From: CAYOBW01 sp964402115
GTDB lineage: Bacteria; Verrucomicrobiota; Kiritimatiellia; UBA8416; CAYOBW01
Direction of reading: 5' to 3'
DNA: 7,682 nucleotides
Assembly (NCBI GenBank): GCA_964402115.1
Contig: CAYOBW010000327.1
Location: 1 to 7,682, forward strand
Shown here: positions 6,296 through 7,682 of the stretch, in pieces
Position numbering within the stretch: the first letter of the stretch is position 1
Layout of the letters: every line of letters begins with the position of its first letter
Notes under the pieces: model-generated
The model's database searches: none
What the model saw: only the letters and a program-made list of their open reading frames with translations
Told to the model about the DNA's origin: nothing
Position numbers and translations under genes: made by a program

Positions 6296-7682
6296 TCAGT
6301 TTCCCACAGTGACGATCCGCACCGGGCCGAACAGACCGGACGGCATCAGTGTGGTGTAATGCTGGTCCCCTCTGGGTGTTTCGAACTTGGTGATGTTCGT
6401 TCGAGTGCGGCGTTGGTCGGGCGGCAGGTGCGCGTCGCCGATCAGGCGGTTCGGCCAGAAGTTGACCACCGCGATCGACAGGCGGTTGTTCTTCTCGGAT
6501 AGCAGCCCCTCGGGAACGGGGATCTGCCAGGGCGGGCACCAGGCGATCCCCAGCTCCTGGCCGTTGAGGATCACCCGCGCCATTTCCCGCACCTCGCCGA
6601 GCGAGAGATGGGCCGAGCTTCGCCCAGCCTTCCACTCGGCGGGCAGATCGAAGGTGGCGTGGTAGACGGCCTCGCCGCTGAAGTGCCGGACCGCGTTGTC
6701 GGAATGCTGTGTCCAGTCCTGAAGTTTCTCGAAAATCATCCGCCCGCCCGTCCCGCCGTCCGGGTAGAACCACGCGGGGTCAAATGCCACTTCCCACGGA
6801 CCCGTGATCTCGAACCGCGGCGTCACTTCGGGGAAATTCCGCCCCTGAGGCCGCGGCGGACCGCCCGGGTCCGGCTCCCTGAAGACGACGAAGCCGCTGC
6901 CGAAGGCCTCCAGCGCCAGCGGAACCTCGATGCGGCCGTCCCCGGTCTCCCGCCATTCGGGCAGGGTGCGGACCGTGCCGTCGACGGGGTCCCTGAACTC
7001 GGGGATCTTGCCTTGGACGCGGAAGCGCGCGTCCGCCCGCACCGGATGGCCGGTCGGGTTGTTCACGAAATAGATGTCCGTCCCGCCAGCGCGGCGGTGG
7101 ATGAAATCCAACCGGCCGGGCTCGGCCCCGGCGCAGGCGAAGTCGGGCAGGAGGCCGGTCTCCTTCAGCCAGGCCACCGCATCGCGCCATGTGACCCGCG
7201 GGGCCTGTTCGCTGCCGCCCCACAGCCGCTCGATGAGCGCGCGGGCTTCGGCGTCGCCGGCCCGCCACGCCGACAGCCCGGAACTCGAGTCCGGCCGGGG
7301 GCCGACGAGCACCGCGCCTGCCGCCGCCAGCTCGTCGAGCTTTCGCAGCACCGGCAGCGACAGGCAGCGGTGCGGCGGAAGGGCCAGGGCCGCGTAGGTC
7401 ATGCCATCCGGCAGCACGATGCGACCTTCCTTGACCGTCACGCGGTGGAGCAGCACGTGCTCGCTGGCCACATCGTAATCGTAGCCCGGCGGCAGTTTCG
7501 CTGGGTTCGTGGCTCGGAGTCCGGCGAAGTTGGGAGCATGGTCGCCATAGTAGTACAGCACGTCCGCCACAAACAGCCCCTGCTGCAGCAGCCACTGGCA
7601 GCGGTTGATGTAGGAGAGGAATCCCTCGGAACTGGGTATCCCCTTTACTCTAGCGGCTAATGCCGCTATTGTTTGTGTATGA
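6296..7682 (-). CDS. GH106-type glycoside hydrolase, C-terminal half only (5' truncated at window edge)
   Basis: The frame is open to the right edge, giving 461 residues plus stop with no start codon for the whole protein. From about residue 20 it aligns with the middle of its two neighbours: FLSYINRCQWLLQQGLFVADV (21-41, split here as FLSYINRCQW and LLQQGLFVADV), GYDYD (66-70), VLPDGMTY (89-96), DFIHRRAGGTDIYFVNN (192-208), GPWEVAF (294-300), HFSGEAVYHATF (333-344), LNGQELGIAW (372-381), NRLIGD (411-416) and PSGLFGPV (447-454). The catalytic region, including both expected glutamates, is absent. By comparison with the middle gene about 530 N-terminal residues are missing. The first 18 or so residues do not resemble the family, and no ATG, GTG or TTG lies in frame among them. 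A GTG at 7570 is internal to a conserved motif and is not a credible start. It may be intact beyond the window, a real truncation, or an assembly join; family membership of the visible part is sure. Confidence 0.85.
   Translation of the reverse strand, partial: HTQTIAALAARVKGIPSSEGFLSYINRCQWLLQQGLFVADVLYYYGDHAPNFAGLRATNPAKLPPGYDYDVASEHVLLHRVTVKEGRIVLPDGMTYAALALPPHRCLSLPVLRKLDELAAAGAVLVGPRPDSSSGLSAWRAGDAEARALIERLWGGSEQAPRVTWRDAVAWLKETGLLPDFACAGAEPGRLDFIHRRAGGTDIYFVNNPTGHPVRADARFRVQGKIPEFRDPVDGTVRTLPEWRETGDGRIEVPLALEAFGSGFVVFREPDPGGPPRPQGRNFPEVTPRFEITGPWEVAFDPAWFYPDGGTGGRMIFEKLQDWTQHSDNAVRHFSGEAVYHATFDLPAEWKAGRSSAHLSLGEVREMARVILNGQELGIAWCPPWQIPVPEGLLSEKNNRLSIAVVNFWPNRLIGDAHLPPDQRRTRTNITKFETPRGDQHYTTLMPSGLFGPVRIVTVGN
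7651..7675 (+). terminator. hairpin with T-rich tail, terminator-like for plus-strand transcription
   Basis: TAGCGGC (7651-7657) and GCCGCTA (7662-7668) form a perfect 7-bp stem with TAAT loop, followed on the plus strand by TTGTTTG. This resembles an intrinsic terminator for rightward transcription, but no plus-strand gene is seen to its left. On the minus strand it is not followed by a T-tract. It sits just outside the point where family similarity of the truncated hydrolase ends, so it may belong to different DNA joined there. Confidence 0.35.

Noticed and set aside
6296..6298. TGA as a recoded sense codon joining two hydrolases
   Set aside because: A signal peptide begins 13 codons later, TGA also ends the middle gene, and the conserved tryptophans are encoded by TGG.
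6608..7660. Plus-strand 350-residue frame opposite the truncated gene
   Set aside because: It is the antisense shadow of conserved GH106 C-terminal motifs; it would also end in the flanking hairpin, which gives it a superficial gene-plus-terminator look.

Overview
The window carries three consecutive genes on the minus strand. All three encode large glycoside hydrolases resembling family GH106, the inverting alpha-L-rhamnosidases (Pfam Glyco_hydro_106). Transcription runs from high to low coordinates. The order is a 5'-truncated gene (6296-7682), a complete 1071-residue gene (3044-6259) and a complete 986-residue gene (87-3047). The first two are separated by 36 nt. The second and third overlap by 4 nt (ATGA). 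They look like one transcription unit, and both complete products begin with an export signal.

The coding DNA is visibly GC-rich with a strong G/C preference at third codon positions, so long open frames also appear on the opposite strand and in other frames; I treat those as shadows. High GC, exported GH106 enzymes in tandem and mixed use of Shine-Dalgarno sites are compatible with Planctomycetota or the Verrucomicrobiota/Kiritimatiellota/Lentisphaerota group. This is inference: no taxonomic marker is present.

Both complete proteins share an N-terminal (beta/alpha) catalytic region, a middle region with the (L/V)LPDG-Y motif, and a C-terminal jelly-roll sugar-binding-like domain ending in S-GLLGPV. 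The two glutamates expected to act as general acid (DS[W/Y]E) and base ([N/A]AE[S/A]) are present in both, at spacings close to those of characterised family members. The third gene shows only the middle and C-terminal parts. Its family similarity stops abruptly about 45-50 nt before the right edge, where the sequence becomes AT-richer and contains a perfect 7-bp hairpin, so it is either truncated by a rearrangement or joined artificially there.

The likely biology is breakdown of a rhamnose-containing polysaccharide or glycan outside the cytoplasm, with diverged paralogues possibly acting on different linkages. No regulator, transporter, mobile element, CRISPR array or RNA gene is visible. 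I see no clearly new system. The observations most worth checking are the right-end breakpoint, the three-paralogue array, the CxxC insertion in the distal gene and the altered active-site-region loop in the middle gene.
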